Shown here piece by piece: positions 25,497 to 34,191 of a DNA stretch of 38,014 nucleotides. The DNA is taken from assembly GCA_017645945.1 (NCBI GenBank), contig JAGCNL010000035.1:1-38014 (forward strand), given 5' to 3'. The number at the start of each line of letters is the position of its first letter. Position 1 is the first letter of the stretch. Made by a program: the position numbers and the translations under genes. Under the pieces are notes generated by a model. That model did not search any database, was not told the DNA's origin, and was given only the letters and a program-made list of their open reading frames with translations. This stretch comes from Salinivirgaceae bacterium. Its GTDB lineage: Bacteria; Bacteroidota; Bacteroidia; Bacteroidales; SZUA-534.

Positions 25497-26179
25497 TGGC
25501 AAAACTTGAATCATCACTGAAGAATATGTTGCTGTCGCTCACGGCGATAGCACTCATCGCGGCAGGTCTAATGGCATCGCTCTACAGCGTGACATCGGAG
25601 CCGATACAGAAATCGAAGGAGCAAAAATCGGTGGAGGCGATTAAAGCCGTTCTGCCCGCCTTCGACAAGATTGAGAACGACACCGCCAACGGACTGAACA
25701 TCTACAAGGCATACAAGGCTGACGGCCAATTCATTGGCGCGGCTGTTGAGTCAATGTCGAAAAACGGTTTCGGCGGCGAAATCAAGGTTATGGTGGGCTT
25801 CGACGCTCAAGGCAACATCACCGAATATTCGGTTCTTGAACAAAAGGAGACGCCTGGACTCGGCACCAAAATGGTGACCTGGTTCCGTCCGCAGACCGAA
25901 AAGAAAAAGAGCCTGCTGGAGACCATCTTCCACTACGAGGTGAAAACCGCCGAAAAGCAAAGTTCGATTATCGGTAAGAACCCCGCAGTGAACAAAATGA
26001 CCGTGTCGAAAGACGGCGGCGAGATTGACGCCATCACGGCATCGACCATCAGTTCGAGAGCGTTCCTTGAATCGGTTCGCACGGCTTACAACGCCTACGC
26101 GGCCGCCAACAATCAGAAACAAACCGACGCCAACAGCGGCGCCACTCAAACAACGGAGGGCAATAACAATGAACAATAA
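25496..26179 (+). CDS. rnfG: Rnf complex subunit G, covalent-FMN subunit
   Basis: RnfG carries electrons on a covalently bound FMN on the outer side of the membrane. The 227-residue product has one N-terminal membrane helix (about 10-30). The FMN-binding domain contains GFGGEIKVMVGFD near 85 and KETPGLGTKM near 120, and the attachment motif is DAITASTISSRA, in which Thr184 is the likely acceptor (the family motif is [ST]GATxx; here Ala replaces Gly and Ser the middle Ala). The C-terminal tail is rich in Asn, Gln and Thr. It overlaps rnfE by 11 bases. Confidence 0.95.
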   Translation: MAKLESSLKNMLLSLTAIALIAAGLMASLYSVTSEPIQKSKEQKSVEAIKAVLPAFDKIENDTANGLNIYKAYKADGQFIGAAVESMSKNGFGGEIKVMVGFDAQGNITEYSVLEQKETPGLGTKMVTWFRPQTEKKKSLLETIFHYEVKTAEKQSSIIGKNPAVNKMTVSKDGGEIDAITASTISSRAFLESVRTAYNAYAAANNQKQTDANSGATQTTEGNNNEQ

Positions 26180-26756
26180 TCTGAAAATACTGCTGAACGG
26201 CCTGATTAAGGAAAACCCGACATTCGTACTGCTGTTGGGCATGTGCCCCACGCTGGGCACCACATCGTCGGCCATTAACGGAATGAGTATGGGCCTGGCC
26301 ACAACATTCGTGCTGATATGCTCGAACGTGGTTATCTCGCTCATCAAGAATCTGGTGCCCGACAAGGTGCGCATTCCTGCCTATATTGTTGTGATTGCGG
26401 CATTTGTAACTATGGTCGAAATGGTAATGCAGGCTTACGTGCCCGCACTCTACGCAAGTCTCGGCCTGTTCATTCCGCTTATTGTGGTTAACTGCATTGT
26501 GCTGGGCCGCGCCGAAGCATTCGCTGCCAAAAACAGCGTTGTGCCGTCAATGTTCGACGGACTGGGCATCGGCCTTGGCTTCACCCTTGCGCTGACACTG
26601 CTCGGAAGCATCCGCGAACTGCTGGGAACGGGCAAGATTTTCAACTTCGCCATCTACCCCGAAAGTTACGGAATGCTGCTGTTTGTGCTTGCGCCAGGCG
26701 CTTTCATCGCGCTGGGATTTCTCATCGCACTGGTCAACAAATTACGCAAATCTTAA
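26169..26756 (+). CDS. rnfE: Rnf complex subunit E, integral membrane protein
   Basis: The 195-residue membrane protein has about six helices and the RnfE hallmarks NPTFVLLLGMCPTLGTTSSA and, in the second half, VNCIVLGRAEAFAAKN. The start is the ATG at 26169, inside the end of rnfG; an open frame extending further upstream is only the alternative frame of rnfG. RnfE pairs with RnfA in inverted topology, with a [2Fe-2S] site between them; the conserved Cys in GMCPTLG and VNCIVLGR fit that. rnfA starts 12 bases downstream. Confidence 0.96.
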   Translation: MNNNLKILLNGLIKENPTFVLLLGMCPTLGTTSSAINGMSMGLATTFVLICSNVVISLIKNLVPDKVRIPAYIVVIAAFVTMVEMVMQAYVPALYASLGLFIPLIVVNCIVLGRAEAFAAKNSVVPSMFDGLGIGLGFTLALTLLGSIRELLGTGKIFNFAIYPESYGMLLFVLAPGAFIALGFLIALVNKLRKS

Positions 26757-26768
26757 AAGGACTGAATT

Positions 26769-27344
26769 ATGGAATACTTGTTAATGTTTATAGCGGCCGT
26801 ATTTGTAAACAACATCGTACTGTCGCAGTTTCTGGGCATCTGCCCGTTCCTTGGCGTCTCGAAAAAGATTAGCACCGCCCTTGGTATGGCTGGCGCCGTG
26901 GCCTTTGTGCTTGTGCTTGCAACCATAGTCACCTACCTGGCCAACCACTGCATTCTGGCACCATTCGGACTTGAGTATCTGCGCACTATCACATTCATTC
27001 TGATAATAGCCGCACTGGTGCAAATGGTTGAGATTGTGCTGAAAAAGGCGTCGCCGTCGCTCTATCAGGCGTTGGGCGTGTTCCTGCCGCTCATCACCAC
27101 CAACTGCTGCATCCTTGGTGTGGCCATCTTGGTTATTCAGAAAGACTACAACCTGCTCGAGAGCGTTGTTTACGCCTTCTCGAATGCCATCGGCTTCGGC
27201 TTTGCGCTGGTGCTCTTTGCCGGCCTTCGCGAGCAACTGGAGTTCTCTGAAACCCCGAAAGCAATGCGCGGAATGCCTATCGCCCTTGTAACAGCAGGCA
27301 TTTTGGCTATGGCGTTTATGGGATTCTCGGGATTGGTTAAATAA
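26769..27344 (+). CDS. rnfA: Rnf complex subunit A, integral membrane protein
   Basis: The 191-residue membrane protein has six predicted helices and is the homologue of NqrE. The hallmark segments are FVNNIVLSQFLGICPFLGVS near the start and LPLITTNCCILGVAIL near 110; their cysteines (GICPFLG, TNCCILG) should provide ligands of the iron-sulfur site shared with RnfE. It is the last gene of the operon. A short 7-base-periodic array and an intrinsic terminator follow. Confidence 0.97.
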   Translation: MEYLLMFIAAVFVNNIVLSQFLGICPFLGVSKKISTALGMAGAVAFVLVLATIVTYLANHCILAPFGLEYLRTITFILIIAALVQMVEIVLKKASPSLYQALGVFLPLITTNCCILGVAILVIQKDYNLLESVVYAFSNAIGFGFALVLFAGLREQLEFSETPKAMRGMPIALVTAGILAMAFMGFSGLVK

Positions 27345-27349
27345 TGGTG

Positions 27350-27377
27350 AGAGTTTAGAGGTAAGAGGTAAGAATAA
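27350..27377 (+). repeat. 7-base-periodic array after rnfA
   Basis: AGAG/AGAA units start at 27350, 27357, 27364 and 27371 (AGAGTTT, AGAGGTA, AGAGGTA, AGAATAA), six bases after the rnfA stop. Spacing is exactly 7. Confidence 0.75.
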
Positions 27378-27390
27378 AACTCTTGTTAAT

Positions 27391-27422
27391 AAGCCGCGGG
27401 CGATATGCTTGCGGCTTTTTTT
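27391..27422 (+). terminator. Intrinsic terminator of the rnf operon
   Basis: AAGCCGC pairs with GCGGCTT around a 13-base loop and is followed by a T-run. It lies 47 bases after rnfA. Confidence 0.9.
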
Positions 27423-27426
27423 GTGA

Positions 27427-27456
27427 TTGTCAATGCAGAATAAAATCCTATCTTTA
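27427..27456 (+). promoter_or_regulatory. Candidate promoter of the third BspA-like gene
   Basis: TTG at 27427-27429 is followed after 19 bases by TATCTTTA at 27449-27456, one mismatch from TAnnTTTG. It lies 25 bases before the ATG at 27482. Confidence 0.5.
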
Positions 27457-27481
27457 CCGAAATAAATATTCACAAATCTTT

Positions 27482-29056
27482 ATGAAAATGAAACGCTTTT
27501 TCACATTCCTGTTTGCCACAATGCTTGCAGGGCAGGCGTGGGCTTACGATTTTAAATCTGGCGATTTGTTCTTTAACATTACAAGCGACACAACGCCTTA
27601 CACGGTTGAAGTTGTTGCTCCGAAAAGTACTTTTCCTATTTATGAGGGTTACATTAAACCCAAAGGTGACCTTGTAATTCCTGCAGAAGTCACAAACGAT
27701 GGTAAAACTTATTCGGTTACAAATATTGGTTACTTTGCATTTTCTGACTGTGATAGTCTGACTTCTGTTTCCATTCCGAATTCTATAACGGATATATACC
27801 ATTTTGCGTTCGAGAAATGCACCAGCCTGACATCAATAGAAATTCCAAATTCTGTAACAACCATTAAAGAAGGTGTTTTCTCTGGTTGCAGCGGCTTGAC
27901 AACTGTTATACTTCCAAACACACTAAAATGTATTAGCGAATATATGTTTTATGGTTGTAGCAGCCTGAAATCGATTGTAATTCCAAATTCCGTATTATGG
28001 ATTAACGAATCGGCTTTCGAGGATTGCGCCAGCCTAACATCGGTTACAATTCCTAATTCTGTCAATCATTTGGGCAATATGGTTTTCGCTGGTTGCCATA
28101 GTTTGACATCGGTTGTTATCCCAAATTCCCTATCGTATATTGCGGATGGAGCGTTCTCTGGCTGCAGTGGTCTGACATCAGTTGAAATTGCAAATTCTGT
28201 AAAAAGCATTGGCCTATCAGCATTCTATGGTTGCAGCAGTTTGACATCGATTGATATTCCAAATTCTGTAACGTACATTGGCGATGGATCGTTTTCCGGG
28301 TGCATTGGTTTGACGTCGATTGCGATTCCAGATTCAGTATGGTACGTTGGCAGTACGTTTGCTGACTGCAGTAGCCTAAAATTCAACGAATACGATAATG
28401 GCTATTATATAGGAAATGAGAGAAATCCGTATTTATGTCTAATTAAAGTAAAGTCAACTGATATAACTTCGTTTAATATAAACAGCAGCTGCCGGATTAT
28501 CTCTGACGCTTTTGCTGGTTGCAGCAGTTTGACATCGGTTACAATTCCTAATTCTGTGATAACCATCGGAAATGATGCATTTAATAATTGCAGCAAATTG
28601 ACATCGATTGATATTCCGAATTCTGTAACTAGCATTGGCGCTGGAGCTTTCCAGAATTGCAGTGGATTATCAACGATTGTTATACCAAGTTCTGTATCGC
28701 TAATCGACGCAATGGCGTTCTCTAGTTGCAGCAATCTGACAATTTATTTAGAGACAAGTGAAAGAGATTTTGGAAGATACAACTATTGGAATCCAGACAA
28801 TCGTCCTGTTGTTTGGAATTACAAACCAACCGCCGTCACTGAATCCGCTGCCAACACAGTCAATATCTACGCACAAGGCAACACCATCGTTGTAGAGAAT
28901 GCCACGGAGGAAATATTTGTTTACAATGTAATGGGCGTATTGGTTGGCAGAGACGCGGCGCGCCACGTCTCTACCGGAACAACAATAACCATCAATACAT
29001 CAGGTGTTTACATTGTAAAAACTGGCACCACAGTGAAACGGGTGATTGTGAATTGA
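27482..29056 (+). CDS. T9SS-exported BspA-like leucine-rich-repeat protein
   Basis: The 524-residue protein starts at MKMKRFFTFLFATMLAGQAWA, a signal peptide; the upstream promoter supports this start. A cap region (about 22-80, ending DGKTYSVTNI) opens about 13 LRR_5 repeats of 23 residues (SLTSIDIPNSVTYIGDG plus AFxGC). One insertion (about 300-345, FNEYDNGYYIGNERNPY) resembles an insertion in the giant protein at 9672. The final segment, about 455-524, is a T9SS type A sorting domain (VNIYAQGNTIVVENA, VYNVMGVLV, GVYIVKTG). An adhesin or surface-binding role is inferred from BspA. Within the sorting domain, the stretch VGRDAARHVSTG is encoded by an imperfect copy of a dispersed palindrome. 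Confidence 0.9.
   Translation: MKMKRFFTFLFATMLAGQAWAYDFKSGDLFFNITSDTTPYTVEVVAPKSTFPIYEGYIKPKGDLVIPAEVTNDGKTYSVTNIGYFAFSDCDSLTSVSIPNSITDIYHFAFEKCTSLTSIEIPNSVTTIKEGVFSGCSGLTTVILPNTLKCISEYMFYGCSSLKSIVIPNSVLWINESAFEDCASLTSVTIPNSVNHLGNMVFAGCHSLTSVVIPNSLSYIADGAFSGCSGLTSVEIANSVKSIGLSAFYGCSSLTSIDIPNSVTYIGDGSFSGCIGLTSIAIPDSVWYVGSTFADCSSLKFNEYDNGYYIGNERNPYLCLIKVKSTDITSFNINSSCRIISDAFAGCSSLTSVTIPNSVITIGNDAFNNCSKLTSIDIPNSVTSIGAGAFQNCSGLSTIVIPSSVSLIDAMAFSSCSNLTIYLETSERDFGRYNYWNPDNRPVVWNYKPTAVTESAANTVNIYAQGNTIVVENATEEIFVYNVMGVLVGRDAARHVSTGTTITINTSGVYIVKTGTTVKRVIVN
28947..28974. repeat. Palindrome-family copy inside the T9SS domain coding region
   Basis: This 28-base stretch matches the perfect palindrome at 29085-29112 at 22 of 28 positions, including AGAGACG on the left and CACGTCTCTAC on the right. 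It is in frame and encodes GRDAARHVST. Confidence 0.6.
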
Positions 29057-29084
29057 TAATATGCATAAATAATTGATATTGGGT

Positions 29085-29112
29085 GTAGAGACGTGCCATG
29101 GCACGTCTCTAC
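29085..29112. repeat. Perfect 28-bp palindrome
   Basis: GTAGAGACGTGCCA followed by its exact reverse complement, 28 bases after the stop of the BspA-like gene. No T-run follows. It looks like a dispersed REP-type element; related copies lie at 28947 and 35294. Confidence 0.85.
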
Positions 29113-29208
29113 GTGTTTAAATTCGGTTTGAATCGGGGAAAAACGGTTAGACAATAAAATCACCCCGAAACGCAAAATCAGCCATCAATTATTTTCCCGA
29201 AAATTCCC

Positions 29209-29240
29209 TTTGGAATTTTAGCAGAGGTGTTTTACTTTTA
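29209..29240 (+). promoter_or_regulatory. Promoter of the sensor gene
   Basis: TTTG at 29209-29212, a 20-base spacer, and TACTTTTA at 29233-29240 (one mismatch from TAnnTTTG). Transcription would start near 29247, so the ATG at 29276 is preferred over the ATG at 29240. Confidence 0.6.
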
Positions 29241-29275
29241 TGCGTTTTGTAATTTATTGTCTAAAGACTCGACAA

Positions 29276-31606
29276 ATGAAGGTTAAACTCAGTATCAGAA
29301 AAAAAATCAGCCTGTTTGTGCTGATTCCGCTTGCAGTATATATCATCGTCCTCATAGTATTCATTGGCATCAGGTTCACCAACCAAGCCGAATTCGACAA
29401 CGGACACACAAGCCGTCTGCTCTCTGAACGGTCGGCGGCGCATGCAGAGATTGTGCTTAGAGACAATCAGTCGAACGTCAAAACTTTGGCTGGCATATTG
29501 TCAGTTCCGCAATCCGAGTTGGATTCCGCTGGACGCGATTTCTTCAAAAAGACGATTGGCAACTCATCCAAAGGCCAGATTTACTGGGTACTGCTGACAT
29601 CATCGTTCTACGCTGACACCAACTACCAAAACAACGATTGGATATTGATTCAGGCCAGCAACGGAGTTGTAAGTGTCAGCGATGACGGAGGATTGATTCA
29701 GAACAATTTCTCGCAAGTCATCGGAACTAGCAACACCTTGATTTTCAGCCCATACGAGTTGAACGGACAGTGGATGATTAACATCAGCACTCCTATTTAC
29801 CAGAATGGTAGCATCTGCGGATATGTCTGCAAAGGCATCAATGTCAAGGAGTTCGATTTTCTGGCAGTCAAAGTGGCGCAAGCCTTCAACGAGGAGGTTG
29901 TCAAACACCTCATCAACGAGCAGGGCATAATTGTCTATTCAAGCGAATTCAACGACATCACCCGCAAGTTCACAGTTGGCTACAGCGACACAGCCTCAAT
30001 CCATTCAATGTACAATCAGATTGCCAAAGGCGAATATCTGAACAACGCATTTGTGCAGAACGGCGTGCCAATGTGCACCTACTTCACTCCCATCAACATT
30101 GCGCCTGACTGCAACTGGTCGCTTGCACTCACATTCCCAACGAGCAATGTGGGACAACAAGCCATCACCAGCATCCGCATCACGTTGATAATGGCGTTTG
30201 TCGGTCTGCTGATAATCGTCTTCCTTATCTATATCATTGCCAAGAATTTAGCAGTTCCAATCAACTATACAACCGAGGCTTTGAAACATCTTGCAGTGGG
30301 CGACACTGAAAGCATCGACACACTGAACATCAAGACAAACGATGAGCTTGAGGATATGGCCAACTCGCTGAATCAGGTGGTTGAAGGTATCAGAAAATCA
30401 GAGACTTTCGCGCTTGGCATTGGCAAGGGCGATTTTGAAAGCGATTTCCACGCGCTCGGCAGCAAAGACCGCTTGGGCGAGGCTCTGATAAAGATGCGCG
30501 ACAGCCTTGTTGAGAGCCAAAAGATTGAGGCAGAGCGCAAGAAAGAAGAGGAATTGCGCAACTGGGCGACCGAGGGTATCGCCAAATTCGGCGACATTCT
30601 GCGTAAGGACCTCGACAATATGAAATCGTTGGGTTACAACATCATGTCGAACCTTATCGACTACCTGAAAGTGAACCAGGGCGCGCTGTTTGTAATTAAC
30701 GACGACAACGAGGACGACATCTACTACTCGATGGTAACAGCCATTGCCTATGGCCGCGACAAATACATGAAAAAAGACATCCGCGTGGGCGAAGGCCTTG
30801 TTGGACAGTGTATTTACGAGCACAAAACCATCTATCTGACCGAAGTGCCTGAAGATTATGTGAGAATCACTTCGGGACTTGGAACAGCCAATCCGCGCTG
30901 CATACTGATTGTGCCCTGCATCCTCAACGATGAGATGTTCGGCGTGATTGAGATTGCATCGTTCAACGAGCTGAAACCATACGAAATTGAATTTGTTGAG
31001 AAACTCGGCGAAAGCATTGCCTCAACCGTTTCGAGCGTGAAAGTAACTGAAAAGACCGCCAAGCTGCTGCAAGCCAGCCAGGTACAGCGTGAGGATCTTA
31101 CATCGCAGGAAGAAGAACTCCGCCAGAATCTTGAAGAGATGCAAGCCACTCAAGAGGATTTGCGCCGCCAGATGGAAGAGAACACAACCATGCGTGAGGA
31201 ACTGGCCAAAGAACAGGTTCTGATGGATTCGCTCATGGATAACGTTAATGACTACATCTATTTCAAAGATTTGGACGGCAAATTCATACGCATTTCTAAA
31301 TCATACTTGAAACTGGTTAAGGCAAATTCGTACGATGATGTGGTTGGTAAGAGCGATTTCGATTTCTGCTCAAATCAAGACGATGCACAACGCTTCTATA
31401 ACGATGAGCAACAAATCATTAAATCAAAGAAACCGATACTGAACCAGATTCAGAAAGAACATCGTTTGGATACGATTATTTACACTTCAACATCGAAATA
31501 CCCACTGTTTGACATCGATGGAAATGTTGTGGGCACATTCGGCTTGACAACAGATGTGACAAATGCCATCATGGCCAGCCGCCAGGAAAACGAAAAGAAA
31601 GGATAA
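29276..31606 (+). CDS. Membrane sensor: dCache-HAMP-GAF-PAS without output domain
   Basis: The 776-residue protein has a membrane helix at about 11-33, an extracytoplasmic dCache-like region (about 40-295, with WILIQASNGVVSVSDD and INISTPIYQNGSICGYV), a second helix at about 303-322 and a HAMP domain (about 323-375, beginning NLAVPINYTTEALKHLAVGD). A GAF domain follows at about 435-590 (GEGLVGQCIYEHKTIYL, RCILIVPCIL, FGVIEIASF). A Glu-rich coiled coil spans about 590-650 and a PAS domain about 650-765 (DNVNDYIYFKDLDGKFIRIS). The chain ends after PAS, with no histidine kinase, GGDEF, methyl-accepting or phosphatase domain. Output through a partner protein is therefore likely. No partner gene adjoins it, and the gene stands alone between two other units. 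Confidence 0.88.
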   Translation: MKVKLSIRKKISLFVLIPLAVYIIVLIVFIGIRFTNQAEFDNGHTSRLLSERSAAHAEIVLRDNQSNVKTLAGILSVPQSELDSAGRDFFKKTIGNSSKGQIYWVLLTSSFYADTNYQNNDWILIQASNGVVSVSDDGGLIQNNFSQVIGTSNTLIFSPYELNGQWMINISTPIYQNGSICGYVCKGINVKEFDFLAVKVAQAFNEEVVKHLINEQGIIVYSSEFNDITRKFTVGYSDTASIHSMYNQIAKGEYLNNAFVQNGVPMCTYFTPINIAPDCNWSLALTFPTSNVGQQAITSIRITLIMAFVGLLIIVFLIYIIAKNLAVPINYTTEALKHLAVGDTESIDTLNIKTNDELEDMANSLNQVVEGIRKSETFALGIGKGDFESDFHALGSKDRLGEALIKMRDSLVESQKIEAERKKEEELRNWATEGIAKFGDILRKDLDNMKSLGYNIMSNLIDYLKVNQGALFVINDDNEDDIYYSMVTAIAYGRDKYMKKDIRVGEGLVGQCIYEHKTIYLTEVPEDYVRITSGLGTANPRCILIVPCILNDEMFGVIEIASFNELKPYEIEFVEKLGESIASTVSSVKVTEKTAKLLQASQVQREDLTSQEEELRQNLEEMQATQEDLRRQMEENTTMREELAKEQVLMDSLMDNVNDYIYFKDLDGKFIRISKSYLKLVKANSYDDVVGKSDFDFCSNQDDAQRFYNDEQQIIKSKKPILNQIQKEHRLDTIIYTSTSKYPLFDIDGNVVGTFGLTTDVTNAIMASRQENEKKG

Positions 31607-31758
31607 CAGACGATAAACAACCGACGTCTGTCAAGGTGGAAATTTGTTGTGCAGGGACACTCTAACTGTACGAATGCAGTAATGAACCGCCGTGGTCCAA
31701 GACGGACGCCTCAGTTTGATTTTGAGTTCAACGATTGCTTGCGGCTAAAGCTTGCGGA

Positions 31759-32346
31759 TTAAATAACTCCGGCTTCGATAAGTAGCACAATCTCTTCGAT
31801 ATACATATCCTCTTCTTCGGGGTCGTACTCGCTTTTCAGATTCTCACCGAAGATGCGCGCAACGCCCTGCCAGAAATATGCCGAAAACGAGCCCCGATAC
31901 TCCTGAACAAGCTCGAAAGCAGTGTTATTTATCTCACGGTCAACAAGTTTGAGCAAGATTCGGCCTTGCGAAATGGTGAGTGCGCGTAGTTCCTTCTCAT
32001 ATCTTTTAAACATCTGCTTTTCATAGTCTTTGATATATGCCTCGCGCTGTACGGGGTCAGTGACGCCCTCAAGGTTGGAATTCATGGTTGCAAGCTCGTC
32101 GCGGGCTGCAATGGCATATGGATAGGCTTTTTTCACGTTGCGCATCAGCTTGTCGTACTTTATCTGCTGACGACGTTTCTTGAAATGGCGCACTGTCACT
32201 GTCTCAATATTGACCACGGGCAGGGTGTCACCATTATCATCAATAATAAAGCGCACTGCCACAGGCTTTTTCTTATCCTGCGACATTGCCGGCCAGCAAA
32301 ATGCCGTTGCCAAAACACCTATTAAAAATATACGCAGCCAACTCAT
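31759..32346 (-). CDS. DUF4294 family exported protein
   Basis: The 195-residue product has an N-terminal signal peptide (MSWLRIFLIGVLATAFCWPA, cleavage near 22). The mature part opens VRFIIDDNGDTLPVVNIETV and contains KYDKLMRNVKKAYPYAIAARDEL near 65-85, a pattern typical of DUF4294, a Bacteroidota family of unknown function. The rest is mainly helical, with ISQGRILLKLVDREINNTAFELVQ near 125-150, and ends in an acidic helix. It follows the Wzi/RemB-like barrel gene by 50 bases on the same strand, so the two are probably co-transcribed and act in the envelope. Confidence 0.85.
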   Translation of the reverse strand: MSWLRIFLIGVLATAFCWPAMSQDKKKPVAVRFIIDDNGDTLPVVNIETVTVRHFKKRRQQIKYDKLMRNVKKAYPYAIAARDELATMNSNLEGVTDPVQREAYIKDYEKQMFKRYEKELRALTISQGRILLKLVDREINNTAFELVQEYRGSFSAYFWQGVARIFGENLKSEYDPEEEDMYIEEIVLLIEAGVI

Positions 32347-32396
32347 TGATTAATAATTTTTGCAAATATACACATTTCAAATATTGTGCCGACATA

Positions 32397-34016
32397 CTAA
32401 AAATCGTAATAAATATTCTGCAGCGATGTACGCAAACCAAAGGTTATCAGCTTGTTTTTAGTTTTCTCGCCGCCAATTTCCTCCGACCTCATATTGAGCC
32501 CGAGGTAAACATTCATGTTGGTGCGCGGATTAATCATGAATGCGGCCTTGAGGTTTGTATTCTGAAGAATCACCTTCTCCCCCTGCCCTATTTCGTTGTG
32601 ATATTCATCGCCATGCGTGGTATAATCGAGAAAAATGTTGTTGCCCATGTTCACTCCATTAACATCGCGGCCGTGCATGGCATGGATGTATTTGGCCTCA
32701 GCAAATAGTCGCTTGAAGTTGTAGCGGCCTATCAGCACAAACTCCTTGAAATTGCTGCCCAACGGATGCGCAAGCGGCTGACGATAATGGCCATAGTTCT
32801 GAATATGAGTGACATGCGAATACATAAACGGCCTTGCGACATTCATTTCTGCCTGAATGTCAAGATGTTCCACCCCGAACAAATCGAAGGTTTTATAGCC
32901 CATCTGCAAAGCCCACTTATTGGCCCACCAGCCCCATTGGATTGTTGAATCCGACTTGTTGAACTGATGTTTGATGCCAGCCTTCACATTTTCAAGTTTG
33001 AACTCATCAATGATGAACTGTCCGTAAAGCACATGATTGTTCCACAATGTCAGCTTACCAGTCAAGCCCAAGAGTGCATTGTCGGGCGAGCCAACGGAAA
33101 ACTCAACTGGGCGCGTGAAAATCACAGGATTGGCATAGTTGATGTCGAACCCTCGATGGCCAAGACTGTCAGCATTTGCCCAAATGACCGACTCGAAAAA
33201 TCCGACATTGAGCCACGGAGTAACCGACCAATCCAAATAATTGAACGATCCCCACTTTTTGTCATGAGCATGCCCGTAGTTGTATTTTTGCGTAAGGTCC
33301 TGAAACTGCGCCCAGAGATTGACATACTTAATGTTCCAGAAATCAGTGGTTATGCGCAGGAACGGATAGTTGAACGATGCGTCGCTCAAAATCATGGAAC
33401 GATAGCCGTCGCCAATGAAGTTTTTGCCGTGCCCGAAAGTGATGTCGAAATGCTCGTCGGGTTGGAAGCTGACAGTGGCGTCAACCCACGCATAATCGTA
33501 GCCATCCTCCTTGAACGCCTTATAGGAGCCTTGTCCGGGCATGGCTTTCGTATCTTTCACAACCTGACGGCGATAATCATAGTATTTGGCCTGATTCTCA
33601 TAAAAATCCGATGTCACATACACATATTTGCCGAACCGCGCATTCACCAGGATGCCGCGAGTGTTCACCCAGCTCATATCGTCGTAGTCGGAATCACGGC
33701 CAAGTTCAAAATGCATCAACGGGTCGATGGTGAACTCGAAATCATCCTGTTTATAACCCAACCAACTGCGGTTCAGCAAGATATCTGGCAACTTGCGGCT
33801 CACTTCAATGCGATAAATTGAATCGGCATTGACGGTGGCGTTCACCTGCCGCGTCTGATAAGGCTTCACCGAAGTGTGAAAACGGTTCTGTTTCTGATAG
33901 ACATAGCGGTCGAAGTGGTTGAACTCCTGGTCCATATAGAGCGAGTGCGACTCCTGCCCATGCACCGCAATACCGCTTATCGCAAGCAAAACCGAAAAAA
34001 GAATCCGTCGACTCAT
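32397..34016 (-). CDS. Outer-membrane barrel protein, Wzi/RemB-like
   Basis: The 539-residue protein has a signal peptide (MSRRILFSVLLAISGIAVHG). The mature sequence is rich in alternating aromatic strands, with FDITFGHGKNFIGDGYRSM near 195-215, a signature shared by the capsule-assembly barrel Wzi and the gliding-associated RemB family of Bacteroidota. It continues with repeated strand pairs (NYPFLRITTDFWNIKYVNLW, KEFVLIGRYNFKRLFAEAKY) and ends with LITFGLRTSLQNIYYDF, a C-terminal aromatic outer-membrane signal. A role in anchoring surface polysaccharide or in surface motility is possible; no capsule or gliding genes are seen nearby. It probably shares a transcript with the DUF4294 gene downstream. 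Confidence 0.8.
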   Translation of the reverse strand: MSRRILFSVLLAISGIAVHGQESHSLYMDQEFNHFDRYVYQKQNRFHTSVKPYQTRQVNATVNADSIYRIEVSRKLPDILLNRSWLGYKQDDFEFTIDPLMHFELGRDSDYDDMSWVNTRGILVNARFGKYVYVTSDFYENQAKYYDYRRQVVKDTKAMPGQGSYKAFKEDGYDYAWVDATVSFQPDEHFDITFGHGKNFIGDGYRSMILSDASFNYPFLRITTDFWNIKYVNLWAQFQDLTQKYNYGHAHDKKWGSFNYLDWSVTPWLNVGFFESVIWANADSLGHRGFDINYANPVIFTRPVEFSVGSPDNALLGLTGKLTLWNNHVLYGQFIIDEFKLENVKAGIKHQFNKSDSTIQWGWWANKWALQMGYKTFDLFGVEHLDIQAEMNVARPFMYSHVTHIQNYGHYRQPLAHPLGSNFKEFVLIGRYNFKRLFAEAKYIHAMHGRDVNGVNMGNNIFLDYTTHGDEYHNEIGQGEKVILQNTNLKAAFMINPRTNMNVYLGLNMRSEEIGGEKTKNKLITFGLRTSLQNIYYDF

Positions 34017-34133
34017 TTTTTTGCCTTAAAACGAGCCGAATATAGTTGAATTTGCCATACTCGGCACAAGTTTTTGGCGAACGGGCCTAAAATCGAGGTG
34101 ATTTGACAGTTGGTAAACAACAATCATGCATAC

Positions 34134-34163
34134 AAAAAAAGTCCCGTTGTTTACGGGACTTTT
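34134..34163 (-). terminator. Intrinsic terminator of the VOC gene
   Basis: AAAAGTCCCG pairs perfectly with CGGGACTTTT around a 7-base loop. On the minus strand it is followed by a T-run. It lies 28 bases after the stop of the minus-strand VOC gene. Confidence 0.9.
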
Positions 34164-34191
34164 AATTTGACATTATCTGATTCTCAATCAT

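Noticed and set aside
29240..29275. Upstream start of the sensor gene
   Set aside because: This ATG begins at the last base of the -7 box, before the expected transcription start; the ATG at 29276 gives the normal basic N-terminus before the membrane helix.
31607..31758. Possible terminator or small RNA between the sensor and DUF4294 genes
   Set aside because: Only a short direct repeat (CTTGCGG) is visible; no stable hairpin with a T-run was found.
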